Shown here: positions 1 through 8,591 of the stretch, in pieces
How positions within the stretch are numbered: position 1 is the first letter of the stretch
Layout of the letters: each line of letters begins with the position of its first letter
Assembly (NCBI GenBank): GCA_013314815.1
Contig: JABUEY010000032.1
Coordinates: 1-34,456, forward strand
Origin: Syntrophobacteraceae bacterium
Lineage (GTDB): Bacteria; Desulfobacterota; Syntrophobacteria; Syntrophobacterales; Syntrophobacteraceae
Reading direction: 5' to 3'
DNA length: 34,456 nt
Notes under the pieces: model-generated
What the model saw: only the letters and a program-made list of their open reading frames with translations
The model's database searches: none
What the model was told of the DNA's origin: nothing
Position numbers and translations under genes: made by a program

Positions 1-98
1 CCCCACGGTCTATGTCCCTTCCGCATCTGCCCGATGATCGAGTTCGTCAGCCCGTCTTCCTCTTTTCCTGACGTCTTTGTTGATCCTGGAGCATCCAC

Positions 99-566
99 AT
101 GACGAAGGATTCTTACTCCGCCCTGACGCAGCTGGGCAAAAGAGTCGATATACCCGCAAGCCCCGCAGAAGCGACGATCGAAACGTTCGAGAACCCTCAT
201 CCGGATTCGGATTATGCGGTACGTCTGACCGCGCCCGAATTCACCACCCTCTGTCCGCTCACGGGTCAGCCGGACTTCGCCGTTCTCATCATCGATTATG
301 TCCCCCGGGACAAGCTTGTGGAAAGCAAGTCTCTCAAACTCTTCCTCGGAAGCTTCAGAAACATGGGTACCTTTCATGAAGAATGTACCGTGTATGTTCA
401 GAAGCGTCTGAGGGATGCAATGAACCCGAAATACATACGAGTGGTAGGGCTGTGGAATGTTCGGGGCGGCATTACCATCGATCTGGTCGTCGAGTCTGGA
501 GCGGTGCCGTCCGGGTGTACTCTTTTACCGTTGGGTAAGATCGATTACAGGGCAGGGCGGGAATAG
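99..566 (+). CDS. queF: NADPH-dependent 7-cyano-7-deazaguanine reductase (QueF, short form)
   Basis: The 155-residue product matches the single-domain, YkvM-like QueF that reduces preQ0 to preQ1 in queuosine synthesis in the cytosol. Visible motifs are the catalytic Cys52 in CPLTGQPDF with Asp59, the ESKSLKLF substrate/NADPH segment at 75-82, and FHEEC at 92-96, all in the family's order. The length fits the short, unfused subfamily. The ATG at 99 is preceded by a modest CTGGAG ribosome-binding site. No other queuosine gene is in the window, and no preQ1 riboswitch is recognisable in the 98 bp available upstream, which is too short to exclude one. Identification is firm. Confidence 0.96.
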   Translation: MTKDSYSALTQLGKRVDIPASPAEATIETFENPHPDSDYAVRLTAPEFTTLCPLTGQPDFAVLIIDYVPRDKLVESKSLKLFLGSFRNMGTFHEECTVYVQKRLRDAMNPKYIRVVGLWNVRGGITIDLVVESGAVPSGCTLLPLGKIDYRAGRE

Positions 567-966
567 CCCGTTTCGTTCACGTTTTCTTCACAAAGTCTAC
601 ATGCTGCCGCCATGATTCCCGGAGGAGATGGAGTAGTATCGCTTTCAAGTCCCTTGCTGCGCAACGCAGCAAAAATCTTCCCTCTCCCCGCGGAAGCCGG
701 ATTCCCCCTTGATCCCGGCTTCCGCTTCCCTGCAGGATACACTGTGCCGTCTCCCCCGGGTTCCTTTGCCTTGAAGTCGTCGTGCGTCCGTTCGTGATGC
801 ACCTGGACAACGAATGCCCCCGGTCTGTCGTTGATTCAAAAACGGTAGACGTCGCCGCATGCGACTTCTGCAGGCAAAATTTGCATTGGGCTCCAAAAAA
901 TGAAATACTTGTGAGGTAGTATGTGCCGCGTTGTATTTTCGATGGTTCACAAGGATTCGCAAGGTA
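567..966. other. Intergenic region queF-ino1
   Basis: No convincing gene lies in these 400 bp. It holds a perfect short hairpin at 654-672, a weak promoter-like pair TTGTGA (909-914) and TTGTAT (931-936) with 16 bp spacing, and two facing half-sites TTGTGA (909-914) and TCACAA (947-952). The overlapping reading frames on both strands show no family resemblance or ribosome-binding site. Confidence 0.6.
654..672. repeat. Perfect inverted repeat, 8-bp stem and 3-nt loop
   Basis: TTGCTGCG, CAA, CGCAGCAA forms a perfect tight hairpin. Neither strand has a following T-run, so it is not a standard intrinsic terminator. It could still end queF transcripts through Rho, act as a processing site, or be chance. 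Confidence 0.55.
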
Positions 967-2190
967 ATGAAGAATAGGAGAATCGGCGTCTATCTGATCG
1001 GTGCAAAGGGATCCATATCGGCCACGGTGATGGTCGGAGCCATGGCCCTGCGAAGGGGGTTGGCAGCTCCCACCGGTATGATTACTGTGACAGCCCCGTT
1101 CGATGATCTGAGACTTGTGGATACAGGTTCACTGCATTTTGGCGGGTGCGATGTCAGGCAGGGGACGGTTGTTGAAGCGGCGCATCGTCTTGCCAATGAA
1201 ACGGGGGCCGTAGGCTGGAAGCTCATCGAGGCGGTGGAGGAGGATCTTGCTGGGATCGAGCCGGACATCGAACAAGGGACGGTTCTGAACTGCGGAACCG
1301 CGATAGAAGACCTTGCCTGCCGGGGCGGCTGTGAAACCTCCTTGCGCGATGAGGTCTCCCGCCTGCGCGAATGCCTCGCGCGTTTCAAGTCAAGAAAGGC
1401 GCTGGACGAGTTGATCGTGGTGAACCTTGCATCGACGGAGCCTTCTTTTCATTTGGAGCCCTGTCACGAAGATCCTGCTGCCTTCGAGGAGTGTCTCGAC
1501 CGGAATATCTCGGGGGCGCTCAGAGCGAGTACCCTCTATGCCTACGCGGCGGTCAGGGAAGGATGCCCTTACATCAATTTCACTCCATCCGCGGGGGCGC
1601 TGATCCCCGCCATCATCAGCCTGGCGGAAAAGGAGGGCGTCCCCGTAATGGGCAACGACGGGAAGACGGGGGAAACGCTTGTCAAATCGGCTCTGGCTCC
1701 CATGTTCCTGTGCAGAAACCTGGAGGTGCTCAGCTGGGAGGGCTTCAATCTTCTGGGAAACATGGACGGCTGTGTCCTCGATCATCCCGAAAACAAGCAA
1801 TCGAAGATAAGGACCAAGGACCAGGTCCTTTCGAGGATCCTCGGGTATGCTCCACATTCACGCGTCCACATCCATTACGTGCCGTCTCTTGACGACCAGA
1901 AAACAGCATGGGACTTCATCCATTTCAAGGGATTTCTCGATGCCAGGATGTCCCTGCAGTTCGTCTGGCAGGGCTATGATTCGCTCCTTGCAGCGCCTCT
2001 CGTCCTCGACCTGGTCCGGCTCGCCGAACTTGCCGCAAGACGCGGAGAAAAAGGGCTCATGCCTCATCTCGCCTCCTACTTCAAGGATCCCCTTGGCGTT
2101 TCCGAATACCGGCTGACCGAGCAGTACCGAATGTTGATGGACTACGCCATGGAAGTTCGAAAATCACTCGGCGCAAACGCGGACACCTAG
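967..2190 (+). CDS. ino1: Myo-inositol-1-phosphate synthase family protein
   Basis: The 407-residue product belongs to the NAD-dependent inositol-3-phosphate synthase family, which converts glucose 6-phosphate to inositol 3-phosphate. Support comes from the N-terminal dinucleotide-binding strand IGVYLIGAKGS (residues 5-15), the central GNDGKTGETL signature followed by the LLGNMDG segment, and a length typical of the compact prokaryotic enzymes. I chose ATG 967 (AAGG just upstream) over an upstream TTG at 931 because homology begins right after this Met. Two TIM-barrel sugar isomerase-like genes follow on the same strand and probably share its transcript, so the product may be modified further rather than used only for phosphatidylinositol or osmolytes. 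The pathway is inference; the family is clear. Confidence 0.88.
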   Translation: MKNRRIGVYLIGAKGSISATVMVGAMALRRGLAAPTGMITVTAPFDDLRLVDTGSLHFGGCDVRQGTVVEAAHRLANETGAVGWKLIEAVEEDLAGIEPDIEQGTVLNCGTAIEDLACRGGCETSLRDEVSRLRECLARFKSRKALDELIVVNLASTEPSFHLEPCHEDPAAFEECLDRNISGALRASTLYAYAAVREGCPYINFTPSAGALIPAIISLAEKEGVPVMGNDGKTGETLVKSALAPMFLCRNLEVLSWEGFNLLGNMDGCVLDHPENKQSKIRTKDQVLSRILGYAPHSRVHIHYVPSLDDQKTAWDFIHFKGFLDARMSLQFVWQGYDSLLAAPLVLDLVRLAELAARRGEKGLMPHLASYFKDPLGVSEYRLTEQYRMLMDYAMEVRKSLGANADT

Positions 2191-2233
2191 CCGGAATTTC
2201 ACTCGGCATGCATCATTGGGGGGTATCCGAGCC

Positions 2234-3100
2234 TTGGGAATCAGGTTGTCTTTCAGTACGAATGCATATGTCCGGTTTTCTGTTTTCGAAGCGGTGGAGA
2301 GAATCGGCGCTGCAGGATACGAAGCCGTGGAAATCCTCGCCGATGTGCCACACCTGTACGCTCCTTCGGTTGACGATGCGCTCCTCGACGATCTCAGAAG
2401 GCGGATCATCTCAGCAGGGCTTCGCACATCGAATATCAACGCCAATACCGCCGTCGGCTTCTATGGCCGGCCGTTCTGGGAGCCGCTTTTCGAACCGTCC
2501 CTGGCAAACCCGGATCCGACTTTGAGGAAATGGAGGATCCATTATACGCGGCGCTGCATCGAGATGGCGTCCCGGCTCGACTGTCTGAACGTGAGTATCA
2601 CATCGGGTAGAATGGTTTCCGGGATCCGGCCCGAGGATTCGCTCGACCTCCTGAAGTTCTCCCTCGAGGAACTCCTGCCCTTCGCGGAAAGACACGGGGT
2701 GCGACTCGGTGTCGAATACGAGCCGGGGCTGCTCGTGGAGTGCTGCGATGAACTGACGGCGCTGATCGAGCAAATGGACACGGAGTGCCTGGGAGCGAAC
2801 CTCGATCTCGGGCACAGCCACGTGCTGGGTGAAGATCCTGCCGAGGTCGTTTCGAACCTCGGGGCAAGGTTGTTCCACGTTCACCTGGAAGATATCAAGG
2901 CACGCAAACACTATCATCTCATACCCGGCCAGGGAGACCTCGACTTTCGGGCTCTTTTCGATATCCTGGAGAGCAGCGGGTATGACGGGTATGCCTCGGT
3001 GGAACTCTACACCTGCCCCGATCGCCCCGATCATGCCGCGGCGGAATCTCTGACATATCTCGAAGGAGTGATGAAAAGCGGCGGGAGGACGAAAGAATGA
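2234..3100 (+). CDS. Sugar phosphate isomerase/epimerase (xylose isomerase-like TIM barrel), copy 1
   Basis: This AP-endonuclease-2/xylose-isomerase-like TIM barrel of about 288 residues retains the usual metal-site positions: Glu in GVEYEPGLL, Asp/His in NLDLGHSH, His in FHVHLED and Glu in ASVELYT. It is a paralogue of the next gene, sharing the ADVPH motif and most active-site segments. The start is uncertain: TTG 2234 is preferred because it gives MGIRLSFSTNAY, lining up with the start of the paralogue, and a G-run lies about 10 bp upstream; TTG 2216 is possible. The stop overlaps the next start by 4 bp (ATGA), so the two genes are translationally coupled. The substrate is unknown; the neighbouring inositol phosphate synthase suggests a cyclitol or keto-inositol derivative. 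Confidence 0.82.
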   Translation: MGIRLSFSTNAYVRFSVFEAVERIGAAGYEAVEILADVPHLYAPSVDDALLDDLRRRIISAGLRTSNINANTAVGFYGRPFWEPLFEPSLANPDPTLRKWRIHYTRRCIEMASRLDCLNVSITSGRMVSGIRPEDSLDLLKFSLEELLPFAERHGVRLGVEYEPGLLVECCDELTALIEQMDTECLGANLDLGHSHVLGEDPAEVVSNLGARLFHVHLEDIKARKHYHLIPGQGDLDFRALFDILESSGYDGYASVELYTCPDRPDHAAAESLTYLEGVMKSGGRTKE

Positions 3101-3927
3101 AACTGGCCTTCAGTTCCAATGCCTTTACCGGCTGCGGCCTGGACCGGACAATCGATGTTCTGGCATCCATCGGGTACGACGGCATCGAGATCATGGCGGA
3201 TGTGCCCCATGCCTTTCCTCTTCACCTGAGTGAAGACGATATCGAAGGCATCAGGAAGACGCTTGCCGCCAAACACCTGGAAATCTCCAACATCAATGCT
3301 TTCATGCATCACGCGGACGGCGATACCTACCATCCGTCCTGGATAGAAAAGGACCCGCTTTTGCGAGCCAAACGGGTGGATTATACTCTGAGATGCATCG
3401 ACCTGGCTGCGAAGCTCGGAGCACGAAATCTTTCCACGGAGCCCGGAGGCCCGCTGGACGGAATGAGTGCCGGGGAGGGCATGCGTCTGTTCAGAGATGG
3501 ACTCGATGCCGTGGCGGGAAGAGCGCGGGAGATGGGTATACGAATATTGATCGAACCCGAACCGGGCCTGCTCATCGAAAACAGTGCTCAGTTTCTTTCC
3601 CTGTTCGAAACACTGGATTCCACCGTGTTCGGGCTGAACTTCGATATCGGGCATTTCTTCTGCGTGGGGGAAGACCCCGCCCGGCTGGTAAGGGAACTTA
3701 AAGACGTGACCGGTCATTTTCACCTGGAAGATATCGCCGATTCCAGGGTACATCACCATCTCATGCCCGGCCGGGGAGCCATTGACCTGGCCGGGGTTTT
3801 GTCGGAGATCGATGCCGCCGGCTACACGGGGTTTGTGACGGTGGAACTCTACACCTACGCGGACAGACCGGAAGAAGCGGCCAAAGAGGCCTTCGACTAC
3901 CTGACGGCACTGAGGGAATGGCGGTAG
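3097..3927 (+). CDS. Sugar phosphate isomerase/epimerase (xylose isomerase-like TIM barrel), copy 2
   Basis: This 276-residue TIM-barrel protein is a tandem paralogue of the preceding gene. It keeps the Glu (LIEPEPGLL), Asp/His (NFDIGH), His (HFHLED) and Glu (VTVELYT) metal-ligand pattern. The start ATG overlaps the preceding stop. The tandem copies have clearly diverged in sequence, which argues for successive or heteromeric functions rather than a recent duplication. No substrate can be assigned from sequence. Confidence 0.85.
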   Translation: MKLAFSSNAFTGCGLDRTIDVLASIGYDGIEIMADVPHAFPLHLSEDDIEGIRKTLAAKHLEISNINAFMHHADGDTYHPSWIEKDPLLRAKRVDYTLRCIDLAAKLGARNLSTEPGGPLDGMSAGEGMRLFRDGLDAVAGRAREMGIRILIEPEPGLLIENSAQFLSLFETLDSTVFGLNFDIGHFFCVGEDPARLVRELKDVTGHFHLEDIADSRVHHHLMPGRGAIDLAGVLSEIDAAGYTGFVTVELYTYADRPEEAAKEAFDYLTALREWR

Positions 3928-4219
3928 GCGCGGGCTGCCGGCGTCACTTGGCTTCACGAGCGCAACGCCTCGTGCCACACCGACCACATCATCATTCATG
4001 TCGGATTAACCGCCCCCAAAAATGGTCCGTCGTGAACCCGCATATCCCGCCGGGCGCACTCAACCCCACCCTCGTATCCATTATGGCAGGCAGACCAAAC
4101 GGTGTGCGTCGGAGGTACTCGTTTTATGAGAAAATGCCGGATGAACCAAATTCCTTGAACCCAACTTTTTCCAGGAGACGTGACTGGATCGAGAATGCCT
4201 CTTCTGTCTCTGGATCTTA

Positions 4220-5479
4220 TTATCTTACCCGGATCCTTGTGGACGTGACGATTGCCTCGGTCTGGTCTTCGGATAAGGAACGGTCGTTGAAACGGTTCAG
4301 GTCATAGACGAGTCTCGTGCGAACGGTGTAGCTGCCGGTTGCAAGATCGGGTGTCCATTTGAGTATTCGTTCTTCTCCTGCACGAAGCCCGGGTTCATGC
4401 TGGCTCCCGGCGGCCGAAGCCTGCTGGATGGCAGGATCGTCGGGGGGTGGGCGGCGCGTATCCGAGTGATCTTCAAGAGTCGGAGCAAGAAGCCATTCCC
4501 GGGACCTCAAGATCTTGCCGGTGTCGTCGAGGGCTTCCGCGAAGACAAAGAGCCCTCTGCGGGTTGAACCCGTTGGAACGGAATGCCCGGCCCCGATGTT
4601 GATGATGTGGATTTGCAGATCGGGCTTGCCTTCATCGGGCTGTACCATCACGACGCTCAAGGCTCCCGAAACCCTCTGCTTTGAATGCCCGCCCGTCCAG
4701 ATGTGCCTGGCAACGGCTCTGTTCGGAACGTTGTATTCTTCAGCCGTCTTTCTGATGGTTCTGGGCATGTGGCAGTCCTGGCAATGTTGAATGCCCAGGC
4801 CCGGCCTGTGGAAATCGTCGCGCCACTCCAGAAAAGTCTGCGTCTGCTTCCCCACCTGCCTCCTGCCAAGGCTGTGGCAGTAGGCACACATGGCCGATGT
4901 CTGGATTCGAGGATCTGCGACGGTTTCATGAGGGGCCTCGACCCGATAGGGTCCCCGGATCTTTCCGTCCGGCGTCAGGTGACATCCCGTGCAGGTGACG
5001 CCCCCTGCTTCCCTGCCGGGAGGCCGTGGCCTGGGTCTGCCGGTTTCCGGGCGGTCGAGATCGGGGATTTCGAAGTACATGGGGAAATGGCAGACGCTGC
5101 AGGACTCGCCTCCCATTTCCACCTCCCGCGCGTGGCCTGGGAAAGTGTCGGCGCCTGCCAGGGAATGTCCGGTTCCAGCATACGAAACATGGGAAGGAAG
5201 AGCAACCGAATCACCGTCGATGGACCGATCAGCCGTCCCGGCTTGCTCGATATCGCCTCCAAAACCCATCGAGTACTCGCGATAGATTGCCTTATGGCAG
5301 GCCCCGCACTCCTCGGATGAAATGTAAGCGCCCCGCGAAAGATCCAAGACGCGTGTCTTGCTTCGGTCCTCCGATGTGTTGCCGTTCCCGGGCTGGCAAA
5401 ACGCTGCAAGAAGGGCAAAGAGAAATATTCCGATTCCGGGCATGATCAGCCCTCGATTCGCCTTTGCCTGTTCCGACAT
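4220..5479 (-). CDS. Exported pentaheme c-type cytochrome
   Basis: The 419-residue product starts with a Sec-type signal (hydrophobic core about residues 11-28). Five CXXCH haem sites lie at about 58-62 (CGACH), 127-131 (CSVCH), 163-167 (CTGCH), 198-202 (CAYCH) and 233-237 (CQDCH). The C-terminal third has no haem sites and contains an IGAGHSVPTGS segment of the kind found after haem domains in cytochrome c554-like multihaem proteins. ATG 5479 is chosen over TTG 5506 because the signal peptide follows it and an AAGGGAG lies upstream. A Cys in LLAAFCQ near the cleavage region is not a good lipobox because Phe precedes it. It is likely a periplasmic electron carrier or oxidoreductase. No partner gene is adjacent, so the redox partner is unknown. 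Confidence 0.9.
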   Translation of the reverse strand: MSEQAKANRGLIMPGIGIFLFALLAAFCQPGNGNTSEDRSKTRVLDLSRGAYISSEECGACHKAIYREYSMGFGGDIEQAGTADRSIDGDSVALPSHVSYAGTGHSLAGADTFPGHAREVEMGGESCSVCHFPMYFEIPDLDRPETGRPRPRPPGREAGGVTCTGCHLTPDGKIRGPYRVEAPHETVADPRIQTSAMCAYCHSLGRRQVGKQTQTFLEWRDDFHRPGLGIQHCQDCHMPRTIRKTAEEYNVPNRAVARHIWTGGHSKQRVSGALSVVMVQPDEGKPDLQIHIINIGAGHSVPTGSTRRGLFVFAEALDDTGKILRSREWLLAPTLEDHSDTRRPPPDDPAIQQASAAGSQHEPGLRAGEERILKWTPDLATGSYTVRTRLVYDLNRFNDRSLSEDQTEAIVTSTRIRVR

Positions 5480-5612
5480 AAACCCTGTTACTCCCTTCCG
5501 CTGCAAGCGCCTCTCCCGGAACCGTCCTCATCCGTCCACGAACCCTGCGTGGATAGCGGACGGAACCTTTCTCTTGCACGTCCTTGGAAGAAAAGTGGAA
5601 TCGCCTCCATCG

Positions 5613-5639
5613 AGAATACAATGACCTGGATTCTGACAA
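5613..5639 (-). promoter_or_regulatory. Possible promoter of the cytochrome gene
   Basis: On the minus strand TTGTCA and TATTCT are separated by 15 bp. The resulting leader of about 130 nt would include the hairpin at 5531-5560. The short spacer makes this a weak call. Confidence 0.25.
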
Positions 5640-6095
5640 CATCAGGACTGGGTTTATATCCTGCAAGGAGCCGTAAAGGAAAGCAAGACTCTAATCTCGG
5701 TTTCTGTGGAGTGCGCGTGCCATGGGAACCGGCACCGACCCGACACGCAAGTATCCTGGAGAATTCACGGAGGACGCCGCGAAGTCCAATGCCGGTGATA
5801 CGAAATTGAGTCATCCGATCTTCTCTCGGATTAAGCCTGATGGGGACGGAAACACGCCGATACCCGCCTGAAAAAAAGAAGGAAGCACCGGGGAAGGAGG
5901 GGGGAACCCGGCACCTCCTCCAGGAGAAAGGCCTTTTCAGCCAAATGGTTAAGGTTTGGATAGGACTTATTCTCCCATTCCATTTTATCACTGGCCTCAA
6001 GCCGAGAAAAGGGGTGCGGGAGAATTTGTCCAGCTGCCGGCGACTCAGGAAGGGGTCGAATCTCGATGCTCCCTTTGTAGATGGACCTTCCCGGT

Positions 6096-6135
6096 TTCTT
6101 CCGGCAGATGCGTGCCCGGACAGTCGTCGCACAAA
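6096..6135. repeat. Dispersed intergenic repeat, copy A
   Basis: This 40-bp stretch matches 29650-29689 at 34 of 40 positions, in the same orientation, including an uninterrupted CCCGGACAGT. Both copies lie in gene-free DNA about 23.5 kb apart. A looser resemblance (TGTCGAACA core) exists near 31447. Confidence 0.6.
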
Positions 6136-6156
6136 AGCGGAATATACCCGCAACAA

Positions 6157-6186
6157 CGTCATTCCCGCCTTTTTGCGGGAGTGACG
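6157..6186. repeat. REP-like extragenic palindrome
   Basis: CGTCATTCCCGC faces GCGGGAGTGACG around a T-rich loop. CGTCATTCCCGC-type palindromes are a recurrent repeat class between genes in many proteobacteria. Only one copy is visible in this window, so genome-wide repetition is inferred. Confidence 0.55.
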
Positions 6187-6273
6187 ATGCGGAGGGACTG
6201 ACCATGAAGAAATGCCGGAACTGTTTGACTTGTTTTTTGTGAGATCAGCTGATTAAGAGTCTTGTGTGCGTCT

Positions 6274-7176
6274 TCATAGTTGGTTGTGAGCCGACGGCTC
6301 ATGGAAGTTTGCCGGATGATCCACCTTCCCGAGGTAGGCGGATCGCCAGAACGAGGCGTCTTCTTCCGCGGGTTGCGGCAGGTGGATATCATCGATTTCA
6401 CGCACCGGCATGATTCCCATGAGCGAGTTGACTACCCAAACCGTCTCGGCTTTCTCGAAATCTGACGGCTTGCATTCTTTATCGAGAACCGGCATTCCGG
6501 TGAGTCGGAATAGTTCCGATATATACCCTACTGTAACTCCTGGAAGCTTGTGAGGACTTGACGGGATCCACCAGCTTCCGCCGGTTCTGGCAAGGAGTGA
6601 TCCTGCCGAGGTTTCAGTGACACGACCGAAAGGGTCGAGCACCACGGCTTCATCCGCATTCGCTTGCAGAGCGGCCTGCCTGGCTTGAAGAAAATAGAGG
6701 TAGTTCAGGGTCTTGTGATGAGCCAGCGGAGGTGAAAAACCGTCGCGAAAGACATGAAGTCGCCAGCCTCGCCGGTAGGCATCCCGGGAGGGCGGCGAGT
6801 ACTTGCGAACCGTTATGCATACGGTGGGATGGCGAGGGGCGGGCAGACCCGGGGAGTCCGTCACCCCCCGTGTGACCAGTATCTTCACGGCTGCGGAATC
6901 CTCCAGAAGATGGTTCCTGTCCAGCAGCTCACGGGCTGCATTTCCCCAGTTTGATCCGTCGTTTGAAGCGATACGGAGGGCAGATAGAGTTCGACGCAGC
7001 CTCGCCAGGTGAGCCTCGAGACACAGGATTCTCCCCTCTTCGGCTCTCATGGTCTCAAAAACACCGTCGCCGTAGAGAAAGCCGCGATCGAGCGGTGAAA
7101 TACAGGCCTTTCCCAACGGCATGAAACTGCCGTTCAACCATATGATCTCTGCGGCTTGTGCCGAATCCTGATTCAC
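6274..7176 (-). CDS. pabC: Aminodeoxychorismate lyase (class IV aminotransferase)
   Basis: The 300-residue PLP enzyme of fold type IV would release pyruvate from aminodeoxychorismate to give 4-aminobenzoate for folate. The DRGFLYGDGVFETMR segment near residues 30-44 and the Schiff-base Lys at about 155 in HHKTLNYL fit the family. The GTG at 7176 is the likely start: AGGAAGG lies 5 bp upstream and the GTGA overlaps the pabB stop by 4 bp. An ATG at 7206 would give a longer overlap without a clear ribosome-binding site. The family also includes branched-chain and D-amino acid aminotransferases, but the pabA-pabB context favours PabC. Confidence 0.88.
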   Translation of the reverse strand: MNQDSAQAAEIIWLNGSFMPLGKACISPLDRGFLYGDGVFETMRAEEGRILCLEAHLARLRRTLSALRIASNDGSNWGNAARELLDRNHLLEDSAAVKILVTRGVTDSPGLPAPRHPTVCITVRKYSPPSRDAYRRGWRLHVFRDGFSPPLAHHKTLNYLYFLQARQAALQANADEAVVLDPFGRVTETSAGSLLARTGGSWWIPSSPHKLPGVTVGYISELFRLTGMPVLDKECKPSDFEKAETVWVVNSLMGIMPVREIDDIHLPQPAEEDASFWRSAYLGKVDHPANFHEPSAHNQL

Positions 7177-8591
7177 GTGGACCTTCCTTTCGTGCTCTCC
7201 AGCCATTGGAAAAGGGTGCGCGCCTTATGGAGGGTCTCGTTGTATTCATCTGCTTCGTCCGAATCATACACGATACCGCCTCCGACACTGTAATAGAGGA
7301 CTTGTCTGTGTGCAATGGCGGTGCGAATGGCCACATTCAGATCGAGGTTCGCATGGGCTCCGAGATACCCGATGGCTCCGGTGTAAACGTGCCTTACGTG
7401 GGGTTCCAGTTCGTCGATGATTTCCATGGCCCTGATCTTCGGGCACCCCGTGATCGATCCTCCGGGAAAGGTGGCTCGCAGAAGCTCTCCCCAGGTAACC
7501 CCGGGGCGTAAGGATCCGGTAATGATGGATACCAGGTGGTGTATGTTCCGGTATGACTCGAGCCGCTTATGGTCCGCGACCCGGACGGTGCGAGGCACGC
7601 AGACGCGTCCGAGATCGTTGCGAAGCAGATCGACGATCATGGACAGTTCGGCGTCGTCTTTGGGGCTTGCCAGGAGGTCCCGGATCAGCTCGCTGTCTTC
7701 TTCCACCGAGGGGCCGCGCCTGCGGGTTCCCTTGATGGGTCGGGTTTCCAGGTAATCACCTCTCCTGTACAGGAATCGTTCCATGGAAGTGGAAAGCACC
7801 TGGTGATCTCCTGCGTGAATGAAGGCATAGAAAGGGGCAGGGTTCAATTCAAAAAGCGTTATCCAGAGTTCGAAAGCATCCCCGCTGAAAGGAAGGTGGT
7901 AGCGCTGGGAGAGATTGACCTGGTAGGCGTCTCCATTCAGGATGTATCGGCGGACCTTTCGCACCGCATCGAGATATTCGTGCCTGCTGAAATTGCTGCT
8001 GAGTGTTCCCGGGCTCATGTCCGGGGCCACGAGTGCGGTCGGCTGTTCAAGAAGTCTGACAGGCGGCAAAGACTCCTCTCCCGTGGACAGCCGCAGAAAG
8101 GTCAGCTCTCTTTTCAGTCGGTCATGCACGAGGATGCGTTTGGGCCAGAGGAGAAAAACGTCGGGGAGGTCCAGGTCGTCGGAAGCCGTCTGGGGAAGGT
8201 GTTCAACCAGGTTCTTGAGTTCGTACGCAAAGTATCCGACGGCGCCCCCGGAAAAAGGGGAAACGGCCAGGGCCTGTTCGTGTTCCAGGTTTTCGGTCAA
8301 CAGGTCGAGGATATCGAAGGGGGAGGCATCCAGGAAAAGGGTTTCTTTCGGAGTCAGTATCCGGCAGCAGCGCCCCTTGCTTATGAAAACTGCCAGAGGA
8401 TCCCAGGCTGCGATGGAAAACCGGTTTTCGCCATCGGGCCGCAATGGCCCGCCACTCAGCAGCACTACACAGGGAGGACGAGTGGCAGTTGCCCGGGCAT
8501 GAACGAGAAAATCCCGATCCGGGGCATCCACTGCAACGACCTTCCTGTCCTGAATGCGGACGGTCCGATGGATGAAAGAAAAGCCTGTCAT
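7173..8591 (-). CDS. pabB: Aminodeoxychorismate synthase component I
   Basis: The 472-residue chorismate-binding enzyme pairs with PabA and aminates chorismate to 4-amino-4-deoxychorismate. The active-site Lys287 in RPIKGTRRRG is the residue that distinguishes PabB-type enzymes from anthranilate synthase TrpE. The C-terminal GGSITGCPK and the segment around YTGAIGYLG are standard for the family. The start ATG overlaps the pabA stop (ATGA), and the stop overlaps pabC, so all three are translationally coupled. Confidence 0.93.
   Translation of the reverse strand: MTGFSFIHRTVRIQDRKVVAVDAPDRDFLVHARATATRPPCVVLLSGGPLRPDGENRFSIAAWDPLAVFISKGRCCRILTPKETLFLDASPFDILDLLTENLEHEQALAVSPFSGGAVGYFAYELKNLVEHLPQTASDDLDLPDVFLLWPKRILVHDRLKRELTFLRLSTGEESLPPVRLLEQPTALVAPDMSPGTLSSNFSRHEYLDAVRKVRRYILNGDAYQVNLSQRYHLPFSGDAFELWITLFELNPAPFYAFIHAGDHQVLSTSMERFLYRRGDYLETRPIKGTRRRGPSVEEDSELIRDLLASPKDDAELSMIVDLLRNDLGRVCVPRTVRVADHKRLESYRNIHHLVSIITGSLRPGVTWGELLRATFPGGSITGCPKIRAMEIIDELEPHVRHVYTGAIGYLGAHANLDLNVAIRTAIAHRQVLYYSVGGGIVYDSDEADEYNETLHKARTLFQWLESTKGRST

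Larger units (their letters stand above)
5480..6273. other. Long non-coding interval with repeats
   Basis: About 800 bp without a supportable gene. It holds a leader hairpin at 5531-5560 (TCCG/CCACG arms) and a weak minus-strand promoter for the cytochrome. It also holds a copy of a dispersed 40-bp repeat (6096-6135) and a REP-like palindrome (6157-6186). Reading frames of up to 224 codons here lack ribosome-binding sites and any recognisable family. Confidence 0.6.
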
